64,000 nucleotides of DNA from CAVXYG01 sp963766005. GTDB taxonomy: Bacteria > Actinomycetota > Actinomycetes > S36-B12 > GCA-2699445. The DNA lies in NCBI GenBank assembly GCA_963766005.1, contig CAVXYG010000009.1:1-64000 (forward strand), given 5' to 3'. Every line of letters starts with the position of its first letter. Position 1 is the first letter of the stretch. A program made the position numbers and the translations under genes. The notes under the pieces are model-generated. The model worked only from the letters and a program-made list of their open reading frames with translations. It was not told where the DNA came from and did no database searches. Below are positions 30,438 to 39,824 of the stretch, one piece after another.

Positions 30438-31373
30438 GTGTTCATCTTGGAGTGGTTGCGGGTTGGGGTCTCGTGGATCCTCGTGCAGTTCCACGCGGTC
30501 TTCGGGAGCCTCTTCGGCGACACCAGTGGTCTGGCGTGGGCGTTGTCGATCGTCGGCCTCGTTGTGGTCATCCGGATCCTGCTCATCCCGCTGTTCGTCA
30601 AGCAGATCAAGGCGCAGCGGAATCTGCAGTTGATCCAGCCGCAGATGAAGGAGATCCAGAAGAAGTACGCCGGGGACCGCGAGAAGCAGTCCGAGGAGAT
30701 GATGAAGCTGTACCGGGAGACCGGTACCAATCCGCTCGCCTCGTGTCTGCCGGTCCTGCTCCAGATGCCGATCTTCTTCGCACTGTTCCAGGTGCTCCAG
30801 GGCATCGCCACGGAGAACCCGCAAGGGGTGTTCAAGTGGGAGCAATACGCCGATCTGCTCGAGCAGGCCCGCCAAGCCTCGATCTTCGGTGCCCCGCTGT
30901 ATGGCACGTTCGTCAACGCGGCCGAGACCCCGGACCCGGGTGCCACCCGAGTTGTCTCGATCATCCTGATTCTGCTGATGACTGCGACGACGTTCCTGAC
31001 GCAGCGCCAGCTCGTGGTGAAGAACGTTGCCGCCGACAACCCCATGGTCAAGCAGCAGAAGATCATGATGTACGTCTTTCCGATCATGTTCGCCGTCTTC
31101 GGCATCAACTTCCCGATCGGTGTGCTGATCTACTGGTTCACCACGAACCTCTGGTCCATGGGCCAGCAGTTCTATGTCATCCGAAACAACCCTGTGCCGA
31201 ACACCCCCGCTTACGCTGCATGGGAGGCCCGCCAGGAGGCGAAGGCGGCGAAGAAGGCCGTCAAGCGCGGTGAAGCGCCTTCGGTAGAAGAAGCCCTTGC
31301 ACCCCCGGAGATCGAGCAGCGGAAACGTAGTCAGCCCAAGAAGCAGTCACGCTCCAAACGCAAGCCGAACTGA
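30438..31373 (+). CDS. yidC: YidC/Oxa1 membrane protein insertase
   Basis: A 311-residue insertase with about five membrane helices. Conserved segments are IRILLIPLFVKQIKAQRNLQ (with the hydrophilic-groove Arg), the coiled loop KKYAGDREKQSEEMMKLY, and NPLASCLPVLLQMPIFFALF. The C-terminal tail is Lys/Arg-rich, as needed for ribosome contact. It inserts membrane proteins alone or with SecYEG. The start is GTG 30438 with AAAGGAGG upstream, just after yidD. It is complete. Confidence 0.96.
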   Translation: MFILEWLRVGVSWILVQFHAVFGSLFGDTSGLAWALSIVGLVVVIRILLIPLFVKQIKAQRNLQLIQPQMKEIQKKYAGDREKQSEEMMKLYRETGTNPLASCLPVLLQMPIFFALFQVLQGIATENPQGVFKWEQYADLLEQARQASIFGAPLYGTFVNAAETPDPGATRVVSIILILLMTATTFLTQRQLVVKNVAADNPMVKQQKIMMYVFPIMFAVFGINFPIGVLIYWFTTNLWSMGQQFYVIRNNPVPNTPAYAAWEARQEAKAAKKAVKRGEAPSVEEALAPPEIEQRKRSQPKKQSRSKRKPN

Positions 31374-31381
31374 GAGAACGC

Positions 31382-31942
<561 letters not shown>

Positions 31943-31955
31943 CAGCTTCCCGCCT

Positions 31956-32612
31956 GTGGATGTTTCACGTGAAACAGTCGAGTCGCAGTTGCCCGATGCG
32001 GCAAGCGCTCAACAACTGCGCGCCTACCATGACCTCCTTGCGACGACCGGCGTGGAACAGGGCCTGATCGGTCCGCGCGAAGTACCGCGGCTCTGGGATC
32101 GCCACATCGGGAACAGCGCCTGGGTGGTGCTGTCCCATGCAGACCTGGTCCCGTCAGGCGCAGCTGTGGCGGACGTTGGATCGGGCGCGGGTCTGCCTGG
32201 TCTCGTCTGGGCCATGGTCAGGAGCGATCTCCACGTCACGCTGATCGAACCCCTCCTGCGACGGTCCACGTTCCTAGAGCAGGCCGTCACTGATCTCGGG
32301 CTCACTGATCGAGTGACGGTGGTGCGGGAACGGGCCGAGCACCTCGTCGGTCGAGGGTCGTACGACGTCGTCACAGCGCGGGCGGTAGCACCGCTCGACC
32401 GGCTGCTGGGATGGACTCTGCCGCTGGTCAGCGATACCGGTGCGCTAGTGGCGCTCAAGGGGCAGTCTGCGCAACGTGAAATCGACAGCGCACGGCGGAC
32501 CCTCGAGCGGCTTGCGGCTGGAGAGCCGCGCATCGTCTCCTGTGGACCTCCGGAGGATCCGGTTGCGACACGTGTCATTGTTGTCCCGCGCCGCCGACAC
32601 CAGAGGGGATGA
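31956..32612 (+). CDS. rsmG: 16S rRNA (guanine-N7) methyltransferase RsmG
   Basis: A 218-residue SAM-dependent enzyme that methylates G527 of 16S rRNA; its loss gives low-level streptomycin resistance. The SAM-binding motif is VADVGSGAGLPGLVWA, with TLIEPLLRRSTFLEQ and YDVVTARAVAPL. The GTG start at 31956 gives MDVSRETVES; the codons for VSRET are formed by a parS site (31961-31976). It overlaps parA by four bases. The VSRET opening is common in actinobacterial RsmG because of that parS. Confidence 0.95.
   Translation: MDVSRETVESQLPDAASAQQLRAYHDLLATTGVEQGLIGPREVPRLWDRHIGNSAWVVLSHADLVPSGAAVADVGSGAGLPGLVWAMVRSDLHVTLIEPLLRRSTFLEQAVTDLGLTDRVTVVRERAEHLVGRGSYDVVTARAVAPLDRLLGWTLPLVSDTGALVALKGQSAQREIDSARRTLERLAAGEPRIVSCGPPEDPVATRVIVVPRRRHQRG
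31961..31976. promoter_or_regulatory. parS centromere site 1
   Basis: TGTTTCACGTGAAACA is the perfect 16-bp consensus palindrome bound by ParB. It lies inside the first codons of rsmG. ParB loads here and spreads in a CTP-dependent way to build the partition complex. Confidence 0.97.
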
Positions 32613-33700
32613 TGTTTCACGTGAAACACGCCAGCGAAGGAGCATTCGCGCTGTTCCCCGAGGGCGGAGGCGTCGCCGATCCTGGTGCTGAACCCGCCCA
32701 CGAGATGATGGGCGCCGCAGTCGTCGTTGCCGCCGCGACACAAGGGACGGTAGCGGCCGCGGAAGCCAACGTCATCGCGGATGGCGAGCACCGGTCTGAA
32801 CTCGTGCTCAGTCTCGCGCCGAATGAACTCCCGGATCATTGGCCATCGCCCGAGCAGCGGCGCGTTGTGGCAGTCGCCAACCAGAAGGGCGGCGTGGGCA
32901 AGACCAGCTCCGTGGTCAACCTGGCGGCGGCGCTTGCCGAGCACGGCGCCCGGGTGCTGGTCGTCGACATGGATCCGCAGGGCAACGCCTCAACGGCGCT
33001 CGGCTGCTTCGCGCGTGACGAGGTGGCGGGAACCTACGAAGTCGTGGTGGATAGCGAGCCCGTGGCTGGTGCTGTGCTAGCGGCTGCGAACCTGGAGCGG
33101 GTCGACCTGCTGCCCTCGAACCCGGACCTGGCAGGCGCTCAGGTCGAGCTCGTCAGCTGCGAGGGCCGGGAGTATCGCCTCCGCGAGGCCATAGCGGCCG
33201 ATGAGAGCGGCTACAACTACGTGCTCATCGATTGCCCACCCGGGCTGGACCTCCTCACGGTCAACGCCCTCGTCGCAGCGGATGAGGTCCTCGTGCCGAT
33301 GCAGTGCGAGTACTACTCGCTGGAGGGGCTTTCGCAGCTCCAAGCGACCATCGACCAAGTGCGAACATTCCTCAATCCCGAGCTGCGCGACGGTCCCATC
33401 CTGCTCACGATGTACGACGAGCAGAACGAACTTGCCCGCGACGTCGCCGATGAGGTCCGGGGATTCTTCCCTGAGCGTGTGATGGATACGACGATCCCGC
33501 GGAGTCCAGACATCGGGATTGCGCCGTCCCACGGGCAGACTGTCGTGGGCTACCGACCCTTCGGCCGAGGCGCGCAGGCCTACGTCGTCGCCGCCGCGGA
33601 GTTCGCCGGCGTGTTGCGCCGAGCACTGGTGGACCTTCGAGACACCGAAGAATCCACAGTTGATCCACAAGCCCGAATGCAGGATGTGGAGTCACTGTGA
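32609..33700 (+). CDS. parA: ParA/Soj chromosome-partitioning ATPase
   Basis: A 363-residue ATPase with an N-terminal extension of about 80 residues and the deviant Walker A K93-G-G-V-G-K-T. DMDPQGNAST, DCPPGLDLL and PMQCEYYSLEGLSQL follow. It dimerises on the nucleoid with ATP, and ParB stimulates hydrolysis to move origins apart. The first codons (MMFHVKH) are built from the second parS. The start overlaps the rsmG stop (ATGA). The last 50 bases contain two TCCACA motifs on the coding strand (33654-33670). Confidence 0.95.
   Translation: MMFHVKHASEGAFALFPEGGGVADPGAEPAHEMMGAAVVVAAATQGTVAAAEANVIADGEHRSELVLSLAPNELPDHWPSPEQRRVVAVANQKGGVGKTSSVVNLAAALAEHGARVLVVDMDPQGNASTALGCFARDEVAGTYEVVVDSEPVAGAVLAAANLERVDLLPSNPDLAGAQVELVSCEGREYRLREAIAADESGYNYVLIDCPPGLDLLTVNALVAADEVLVPMQCEYYSLEGLSQLQATIDQVRTFLNPELRDGPILLTMYDEQNELARDVADEVRGFFPERVMDTTIPRSPDIGIAPSHGQTVVGYRPFGRGAQAYVVAAAEFAGVLRRALVDLRDTEESTVDPQARMQDVESL
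32613..32628. promoter_or_regulatory. parS centromere site 2
   Basis: A second perfect TGTTTCACGTGAAACA, here covering codons 2-7 of parA. The two sites are 652 bp apart and are the only full matches I found. Confidence 0.97.
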
Positions 33701-33815
33701 CCGTCCGGTGCCGGGTCATACCAGGGCAAATGGGGCGAAACGGCGTGACGGCTGCCGGAACCCAACGTGATGTATCCACAGGACCACGGGGAGTAGTGGA
33801 GTTGGGTGAGCACAC

Positions 33816-34763
33816 ATGACGGAACGCCGACAACTGGGCCGTGGTCTCGGGGCTCTCATCCCCACGTCTGCGGTGGTGGACATCACGGACCGCGCCCGGC
33901 AGAGCACTCCCGTTGGCGATCCGGCCCCTGCTGCGCGCTACCTGGAAGTGCCCGCGGGACGGATTCGTCCGAACCCGCAGCAACCGCGCAAAATCTTCGA
34001 TGAGGCGGCGCACGGGGAACTCGTCCACTCGGTGCGGGAGATGGGGCTCCTGCAGCCGATCGTGGTTCGACCACTGACGGAGCCCGGGACCGATGCCGAT
34101 TTCGAGATCGTGGCCGGGGAGCGTCGCTGGCGTGCTTGTCAGGACGCCGGACTGGCCGCGGTGCCGGTCATTGTCCGCCAGACCGCCGACGACGCACTGC
34201 TGCAAGAGTCGCTGCTGGAGAATCTGCATCGGGCAAATCTCAACCCGTTGGAGGAGGGTGCCGCCTACAACCAACTCCTCCACGACTTCGACTGCACGCA
34301 GGAGCAGCTCGCGGCGAAACTCGGACGATCGCGCTCCCAGGTGGCCAACAGCATCCGCTTGCTGCGCCTGCCCACCGGAGTGCAGCGGCGCGTCGCGGCC
34401 GGTGTGCTGTCGGCCGGACATGCCCGGGCACTGCTGGGACTGCCGGACGCGGCCGCCATGGAGGAACTCGCGGCACGCATCGTCGCCGAGGGGCTCTCGG
34501 TCCGCGACGCCGAGGAGATCGTGGCACTGGGGAGCAAGCAGACCAAGCAGCGGCGCACTCCGTCCAAGCGGCGCCAACCGTTGGAGTACGAGACGGTCGC
34601 GAGCCGGCTCTCGGAGCGGCTGGAGACGCGGGTCGTGGTGTCCAGCGGCAGCAAGCGCGGTCGCATCGTCATTGACTTCGGCGATGTCGAAGACCTGGGC
34701 CGGATCGTCGATGCCATCGAGGGCGCGGCAGGCCGCTCCGGCGACGAGCAGGCTCCGGGCTAA
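33816..34763 (+). CDS. parB: ParB/Spo0J centromere-binding CTPase
   Basis: A 315-residue protein. Near the N-terminus RRQLGRGLGALIP is the ParA-contact region. IRPNPQQPRKIF and GERRWRACQ form the CTP-binding fold, with ENLHRANLNPLEEG. The helix-turn-helix (LAAKLGRSRSQVANSIRLLRLP) binds parS, and the C-terminus dimerises. It binds the two parS sites upstream and loads SMC in many bacteria. The 115-base gap after parA contains GTATCCACA (33772-33780), another DnaA-box-like site. The stop overlaps the convergent ddl stop. Confidence 0.96.
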   Translation: MTERRQLGRGLGALIPTSAVVDITDRARQSTPVGDPAPAARYLEVPAGRIRPNPQQPRKIFDEAAHGELVHSVREMGLLQPIVVRPLTEPGTDADFEIVAGERRWRACQDAGLAAVPVIVRQTADDALLQESLLENLHRANLNPLEEGAAYNQLLHDFDCTQEQLAAKLGRSRSQVANSIRLLRLPTGVQRRVAAGVLSAGHARALLGLPDAAAMEELAARIVAEGLSVRDAEEIVALGSKQTKQRRTPSKRRQPLEYETVASRLSERLETRVVVSSGSKRGRIVIDFGDVEDLGRIVDAIEGAAGRSGDEQAPG

Positions 34764-35710
34764 CGAACCACCGCTCGGCGAACCAGCGCAGCCATCATGT
34801 GACCCAGATCGGTCGCAGCTGCCTGCAGCGCCTGCGGCACCAGCGACGTCTCCGTCAGGCCGGGCGCCACGTTGACCTCGAGGAACCAGCAGGTGCCCTC
34901 AGCGTCCACGATCAGATCGGTGCGGCTGTAGTCCCGCAGGCCCAGCACGCGATGGGCGGTGAGCGCGGCCTCCACGGCTGCCTCGAGCACCCTCGGTTCG
35001 AGACGGGCCGGTACGAAGAATTCCGTGGTGCCGGCCGTGTAACGGGCGGTGTAGTCGTAGAAACCGGTGTCGGGGACGATCTCGACCGGCGGGAAGGCGC
35101 GCAGGCCCTCCTCGTCCTCCACAACGGCTACCGCGATCTCGGTGCCGGAAACGAAGCTCTGGATCAGGGCCACATCGCCGTAGGCGAACGCGCCGACCAT
35201 GGCTGCCGGGAGCTCGGCCACGTCGTGCACGATGGAGGCCCCCAGGGACGATCCGCCGCGGGTCGGCTTCACCACCAGCGGCAACCCGAGGGCCTTGGTG
35301 AGGATCTCCAGTACCGCCGTCGCCCCCAGTTCCCGGAAGGTCGCATGCGGCAGCGCGACCGCCGGTGGCACCGCCACGCCAGCCCCTTGGAGCACGGTGT
35401 TGGCGACAGGCTTGTCGAAGGCGAGGCGACTGGCAGCGGGGGTCGAGCCGACGAAGGGCAGGCCCAGCGCTGAGAGGATGTCGCGCAAGGCACCGTCCTC
35501 GCCGGCAGCTCCGTGCAGGACCGGGATGACGCAGTCGGGTGGTCCAGCGGTCAGCCTGGGCAGCAAGGCGGCGTCGACATCGGCAGTCGCGACCGGGAAT
35601 CCGAGGCCGCGCAGCGACTCCGCCACCCGCGACCCCGATCGCAGCGAGACATCGCGCTCAGCAGACAATCCGCCGCACAGCACCAGGACCGATGGTTCTT
35701 GCGTGCTCAC
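34760..35710 (-). CDS. ddl: D-alanine--D-alanine ligase
   Basis: A 316-residue ATP-grasp enzyme that makes the D-Ala-D-Ala dipeptide for peptidoglycan stems. Visible motifs are VLCGGLSAERDVSLRSG, PVLHGAAGEDGALRDIL, KPTRGGSSLGAS, and the Mg2+-binding WFLEVNVAPGLTETSL. The start is GTG 35710 with GGAGGACACATC upstream; the frame remains open further to 35857. It converges on parB with overlapping stop codons (CTAA, 34760-34763). An aminotransferase gene lies 28 bases upstream on the same strand. Confidence 0.94.
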   Translation of the reverse strand: MSTQEPSVLVLCGGLSAERDVSLRSGSRVAESLRGLGFPVATADVDAALLPRLTAGPPDCVIPVLHGAAGEDGALRDILSALGLPFVGSTPAASRLAFDKPVANTVLQGAGVAVPPAVALPHATFRELGATAVLEILTKALGLPLVVKPTRGGSSLGASIVHDVAELPAAMVGAFAYGDVALIQSFVSGTEIAVAVVEDEEGLRAFPPVEIVPDTGFYDYTARYTAGTTEFFVPARLEPRVLEAAVEAALTAHRVLGLRDYSRTDLIVDAEGTCWFLEVNVAPGLTETSLVPQALQAAATDLGHMMAALVRRAVVR

Positions 35711-35738
35711 GATGTGTCCTCCAGTCTCACGATCGCCG

Positions 35739-37049
35739 TCAGGCCATGTCGGGGAACGGAACGGCAGTGCCGCCCGGATGATGGAGCGTGCTCGTGGTAC
35801 CGAACGTCGCTGCGATGTCCAACTCGGTCTCGATGACGCCGGCCAGCCGGCGCACACCCTCCCGGATGCGGTCTGCCGGCGGATAGCAGTACGACAGGCG
35901 CATGTTGCGGCGCCCCTCGCCGTCGGCGAAGAACCCGGTGCCCGGGACGTAGGCCACCAGAGCCGCGACGGCTCGGGGCAGCATGGCGGTGGCGTCGACC
36001 CCGGGCGGCAGCGTCACCCACGAGTAGAAGCCGCCCTGCGGGACGGTCCAGCGGGTGCCGGCCGGGAAGTGCATGGCCATCGCATCGAGCAGGGCGTCGC
36101 GGCGCTCCCGGTAGACGTCGCGGAACACGGCCACCTGGTCACGCCACGGTTGGGTGCCCAGGTACTCCGAGACTGCGAGTTGACTGAAATTCGAGGGGCA
36201 CAACACCGCGGCCTCTGCGGCGAGCACGAGTTTCTCCCGCACTCCGTGGGGGGCCAGCGCCCAGCCCACGCGCAGGCCGCTGGCGATGGTCTTGGAGAAG
36301 GATCCCAAGTAGACGACGCCCTCCTCGTCGTCGGCACGGATGGCACGCGGCGGAACGCCGTCGAAGGCCAGCAGGCCGTACGGGTCGTCCTCCAGGATGA
36401 GGATGCCGCTGCGCAGACCGATGTCGAGGATCTCCTTGCGCCGGCCGGGGCCCTGGGTGACGCCGGCGGGATTGTGGAACGAGGGGATGGTGTAGATGAG
36501 TTTCGGTGTCTTGCCAGCGGCCTGCACCGCCGCGATGGCGTCGGTCAGGGCATCCGGGACGAGACCCTCGTCATCCATGGGGACATGCACGACCTCGCAC
36601 TGGTAGGAGCGGAAGACGCCGAGGGCGCCCACGTAGGAGGGCGCCTCCACGAAGACGATGTCGCCGGGGTCGCAGAAGATACGGACCATGAGGTCCAGCG
36701 CCATCTGGGAGCCGGTCGTCACCACCACCTCATCTGGATGCCCGGCGATCCCGACGTCCCCCATGACATCGACGATCTGTTCCCGCAGTGTCAGATCGCC
36801 CTGGCCCGAGCCGTACTGCAGGGCGACGGCTCCTCGGTCCCGCAGCAGCCGTCCCACGGTCTCGGCGACCATATCGAGGTTGAGAGCCTCCACGAACGGC
36901 ATGCCGCCAGCGAGGGAGACGACCTCGGGACGCGATGCCACCGCGAAGAGCGCCCGGATCTCCGATGCCGCCATGCCGCGAGCCCGCTCGGCGTAGCTGG
37001 AGGTCCAAGGGTCGAGCCGCGAACCATGGCCCGATGATGACGCAATCAC
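35739..37049 (-). CDS. PLP-dependent aminotransferase, class I/II
   Basis: A 436-residue fold-type I aminotransferase of the LysN/MocR-C group. The PLP-binding Lys is in YLGSFSKTIASGLRVGW; other motifs are LQYGSGQGDLTLREQI, IPSFHNPAG and EDDPYGLLAFDG. Relatives use 2-aminoadipate, aromatic or branched amino acids; the substrate is undetermined. There is no MocR-type DNA-binding domain. The start is GTG 37049 with AGGAGG upstream, preferred over 37082. The neighbouring ddl suggests an amino-acid supply role for the wall, but that is inference. Confidence 0.9.
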   Translation of the reverse strand: MIASSSGHGSRLDPWTSSYAERARGMAASEIRALFAVASRPEVVSLAGGMPFVEALNLDMVAETVGRLLRDRGAVALQYGSGQGDLTLREQIVDVMGDVGIAGHPDEVVVTTGSQMALDLMVRIFCDPGDIVFVEAPSYVGALGVFRSYQCEVVHVPMDDEGLVPDALTDAIAAVQAAGKTPKLIYTIPSFHNPAGVTQGPGRRKEILDIGLRSGILILEDDPYGLLAFDGVPPRAIRADDEEGVVYLGSFSKTIASGLRVGWALAPHGVREKLVLAAEAAVLCPSNFSQLAVSEYLGTQPWRDQVAVFRDVYRERRDALLDAMAMHFPAGTRWTVPQGGFYSWVTLPPGVDATAMLPRAVAALVAYVPGTGFFADGEGRRNMRLSYCYPPADRIREGVRRLAGVIETELDIAATFGTTSTLHHPGGTAVPFPDMA

Positions 37050-37080
37050 GTGATCGCCTCCTGACAGCAGTGGCTCTACC

Positions 37081-37197
37081 ATGCCTGACGTGAGCCTCTC
37101 GACGAAACAGACCGTATTCCTGACCGTCGCCGCAGCCCTCGGTGCCGGCTTCGCAGCCGGGTTCGTCCTCTCGCTGGTGCGCCCGCACCCCGGCTAG
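37081..37197 (+). CDS. small one-helix membrane protein (hypothetical)
   Basis: A 38-residue frame reads MPDVSLSTKQTVFLTVAAAL then GAGFAAGFVLSLVRPHPG. Residues about 11-31 form a clean hydrophobic helix rich in small residues, as in real small membrane proteins. It is divergent from the aminotransferase and ends nine bases before the convergent cwlM stop. No ribosome site is evident, so it would need leaderless or weak initiation. It may equally be a chance frame. Confidence 0.4.
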   Translation: MPDVSLSTKQTVFLTVAAALGAGFAAGFVLSLVRPHPG

Positions 37198-37206
37198 CCC
37201 TCGGAA

Positions 37207-38409
37207 TCAGGGGCTGCTCGGGTCCGTCGGCGCCTCCCGCGGGGCGAAGAACGCTGCGAGCCCCTGCGAGATCGCCGTGGCGATGTCGGTCTGGAAGCCC
37301 GGCTGTGTCAGCCGCTGCCGGACATTGGGCTTCGAGATCTGCCCGAGGCAGACGCGCACGCTCGGCATCCGTGTCGCGCGCAGGATGTCCCAGGTTCGTG
37401 CGTCCACGGTGCATCCCTGGACCGGGTCGCTGGCAGCCAGTACCGAACCGATCGATTCGGCTGCCGAACGGCCGGCGGCGGAGAAGGCCTTGTGACTGCG
37501 GCCGTAGTAGTAGACGGCCAGCGGCGGTGCGTCGCCGTCGGAGTACTCGATATGGACCGACACGACCAGGTCGCAGTCGGTGTCGTTGCACGCTTGTGCG
37601 CGAGTCGCCTCGTCCAGGGGCGTCCCGTCGTCGGCCGCGCCATGCGCCAGGGATGCCTCGGCACCCCTGGTTCTCAGGAGGCTGAGCGCCTTCTCGGCGA
37701 TGGCTGTGGTGATGCTCGAGCCCTCGTCGCCGCCGAATGGCGCCCGTTCATCGGTACTGCCGGGACTGGCATCGACGACGATGACCTTCCCGACGATGCC
37801 GGTCTGCAGCGCCGGCAGCGCATACCGCTCCCGTGCCGTGTGTGCGGATTCGACCCCGACGGTGCGATGCAGCCGACCGAGCGCCCGCAGCGTCTCGGGC
37901 CCACCGATACCGTCGACCTTCACCCCCGTGTTGCGCTGGAACTCCCTCAGGCCGCGGTCGGTCAGGGGACCGAGGTGCGAGTCCTCCTTGCCGCAGTCGA
38001 ACCCCATACGGTTCAACTGGCGCTGCAGTTGCAGGACGTCTTCTCCGACGAACGGGTGCCCCGGCTGGTAGGACAGCACGCGGTCGCCGAGTTGCCAGCG
38101 GGCCTCCTCGAGGCGCCGAAAGGTCTCGGGGCCGACGATGCCGTCCACGGTGATGCCGCGTTCCCGTTGAAACGCGCGGACGGCAGTCTCCACGTCGTCG
38201 TCGAAGTCTCCGCTGGCCAACGCCGTGGTCTCCCACTGGGCCGGCTCGGTGGCGATCGGCACTCCTTCGACGGGAAACATCAGGGTCCGCAGCGGCTCCT
38301 CGCCACGTACGTGCCGGGAGCCTGCGAGCAGCCCCAACCGAGCCAGTCGGGCTCGAATCTCGGCCACGGCAGGACCGCGGTCGCCACGTCTGAAGAATAC
38401 CGAGGACAC
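37207..38409 (-). CDS. cwlM: CwlM-like N-acetylmuramoyl-L-alanine amidase homologue, probably inactive
   Basis: A 400-residue protein with two peptidoglycan-binding repeats (first from RGDRGPAVAEIRARLARLGL, second around GEDVLQLQRQLNRMGF..GGPETLRAL) and a C-terminal amidase-3 domain. The first zinc-ligand motif, normally DPGHGG, is DASPGS here and lacks the His; the later His in VSVHIEY remains. There is no signal peptide. In mycobacteria CwlM is a cytoplasmic PknB substrate that activates MurA rather than an enzyme. GTG 38409 has GGAG upstream, 11 bases after the true trxA stop. A frameshift artificially joins it to trxA. Confidence 0.88.
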   Translation of the reverse strand: MSSVFFRRGDRGPAVAEIRARLARLGLLAGSRHVRGEEPLRTLMFPVEGVPIATEPAQWETTALASGDFDDDVETAVRAFQRERGITVDGIVGPETFRRLEEARWQLGDRVLSYQPGHPFVGEDVLQLQRQLNRMGFDCGKEDSHLGPLTDRGLREFQRNTGVKVDGIGGPETLRALGRLHRTVGVESAHTARERYALPALQTGIVGKVIVVDASPGSTDERAPFGGDEGSSITTAIAEKALSLLRTRGAEASLAHGAADDGTPLDEATRAQACNDTDCDLVVSVHIEYSDGDAPPLAVYYYGRSHKAFSAAGRSAAESIGSVLAASDPVQGCTVDARTWDILRATRMPSVRVCLGQISKPNVRQRLTQPGFQTDIATAISQGLAAFFAPREAPTDPSSP

Positions 38410-38420
38410 AAGAGCTCCGA

Positions 38421-38748
38421 TCAGCCCAGGAATTCGGCGAGATCGGCGAGCAGCTTCTTCTTCGGCTTCGCTCCGACGATCTGCTTGATGGGCCGACCGC
38501 CCGAGAACACGGTCATGGTCGGGATCGAGACCACGCCGTAGCTGGCCGCCGTTTGCGGGATTCTCATCGACGTTGAGCTTCGCGATCGTGATCTTCTCGG
38601 GGTACTCGGCGGCGATCTCCGCCAGGACCGGGGCGACCATGCGGCACGGGCCGCACCATTCAGCCCAGAAATCGACCAAGACCGGCCGATCGGCGGTCAG
38701 GACGTCGTCCGCGAACGACGCATCGGTGACGATGATGGGATTGGACAC
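38421..38748 (-). CDS. trxA: thioredoxin TrxA, frameshifted
   Basis: A thioredoxin of 108 residues if repaired. The active site WCGPC is in LVDFWAEWCGPCRMVAPVL, followed by KLNVDENP. After that the frame shifts: one extra G in GGG at 38557-38559 (plus strand) must be removed to give QTAASYGVVSIPTMTVFSGG..KQIVGAKPKKKLLADLAEFLG and stop at 38421. Uncorrected, the frame runs on into cwlM and mimics a fusion. It reduces disulfides using TrxB. The start is GTG 38748 with GGAG. The intact downstream family sequence favours a sequencing error. Confidence 0.9.
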
Positions 38749-38846
38749 TGCGACTCCATTCATTCCAGGTCAGCCTAAGGGGCCGATGGTCGAGTTGCCG
38801 CCCGCTACGTCGATGCGCCGCTGGGCGAGTTGTGGCGCCGGTGGGC

Positions 38847-39824
38847 TCAGTGGCCGTCGGCGAGGAACCGCTCGGCGTCCAGGGCGGCCGAGCAGCCGGT
38901 CCCCGCGGCGGTGATCGCCTGCCGATAGGTGTGGTCCACCAGGTCGCCGCAGGCGAAGACGCCCGGCACCGTCGTCCGGGTGCTGGGCGCGGCCACGGCG
39001 ACGTACCCCTCGTCGTCGAGGTCCACCTGGCCCTTGACCAGATCGGAGCGAGGGTCGTGGCCGATGGCCACGAAGACGCCCGTTGCTGCGAGCTCGCGCT
39101 GCTCACCGGTACGGGTGTCGGTGAGCACGACACCGGTGACCTTGCCCTCGCCCAGGATGTCGCTGACGGTGCTGTTCCACGCGAAGCGGATCTTGTCGTT
39201 GCCGAACGCCCGGTCCTGCATGATCTTGCTGGCCCGCAGCTCAGCGCGGCGGTGCACGATCGTGACACTGCGCGCGAACCGGGTCAGGAAGGTGGCCTCT
39301 TCCACCGCCGAATCCCCGCCGCCCACGACCACGATGTCTTGATCGCGGAAGAAGAAGCCGTCGCAGGTCGCGCACCACGAGACGCCGTGACCGGACAGCC
39401 GCTTCTCGTTGACCAGCCCCAGCTCCCGATAGCCGGAGCCCATGGCCAAGATGACCGTCCGCGCGCGGTGGGTCCTCCCGGACCCGTCCACCACGGTCTT
39501 GATCGGCCCGGCCAGGTCCATGGACTCCACGTCGTCGGTGACCAGCTCGGCACCGAACCGCTCGGCCTGGGCCCGCATGTCTGCCATGAGTTGCGGACCG
39601 AGGATGCCCTCGGCGAAGCCGGGGTAGTTCTCGACCTCCGTGGTATTCATGAGCGCCCCGCCCGCGGTGACCGCCCCCTCGAAGACCAACGGGCGCAGGT
39701 CAGCGCGCGCGGTGTAGACGGCGGCCGTGTAGCCGGCCGGACCCGATCCCACGATGATGACGTTGCGCACCTCATCGGTGGCCGGTTCGGCGGTCTGGGA
39801 TGAGGTGGTCTGCAACTCGATCAT
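38847..39824 (-). CDS. trxB: thioredoxin reductase
   Basis: A 325-residue flavoenzyme that passes electrons from NADPH to thioredoxin. It has the FAD-binding GSGPAGYTAAVYTARA, the redox pair CATC in SWCATCDGF, the NADPH-binding VVVGGGDSAVEEA, and the C-terminal FACGDLVDHTYRQAITAAGTG. ATG 39824 has AGGAAGG upstream; an earlier start at 39848 lacks support. trxA follows 98 bases later, and cwlM after it. The trxB-trxA-cwlM order near oriC is shared with mycobacteria. Confidence 0.96.
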   Translation of the reverse strand: MIELQTTSSQTAEPATDEVRNVIIVGSGPAGYTAAVYTARADLRPLVFEGAVTAGGALMNTTEVENYPGFAEGILGPQLMADMRAQAERFGAELVTDDVESMDLAGPIKTVVDGSGRTHRARTVILAMGSGYRELGLVNEKRLSGHGVSWCATCDGFFFRDQDIVVVGGGDSAVEEATFLTRFARSVTIVHRRAELRASKIMQDRAFGNDKIRFAWNSTVSDILGEGKVTGVVLTDTRTGEQRELAATGVFVAIGHDPRSDLVKGQVDLDDEGYVAVAAPSTRTTVPGVFACGDLVDHTYRQAITAAGTGCSAALDAERFLADGH

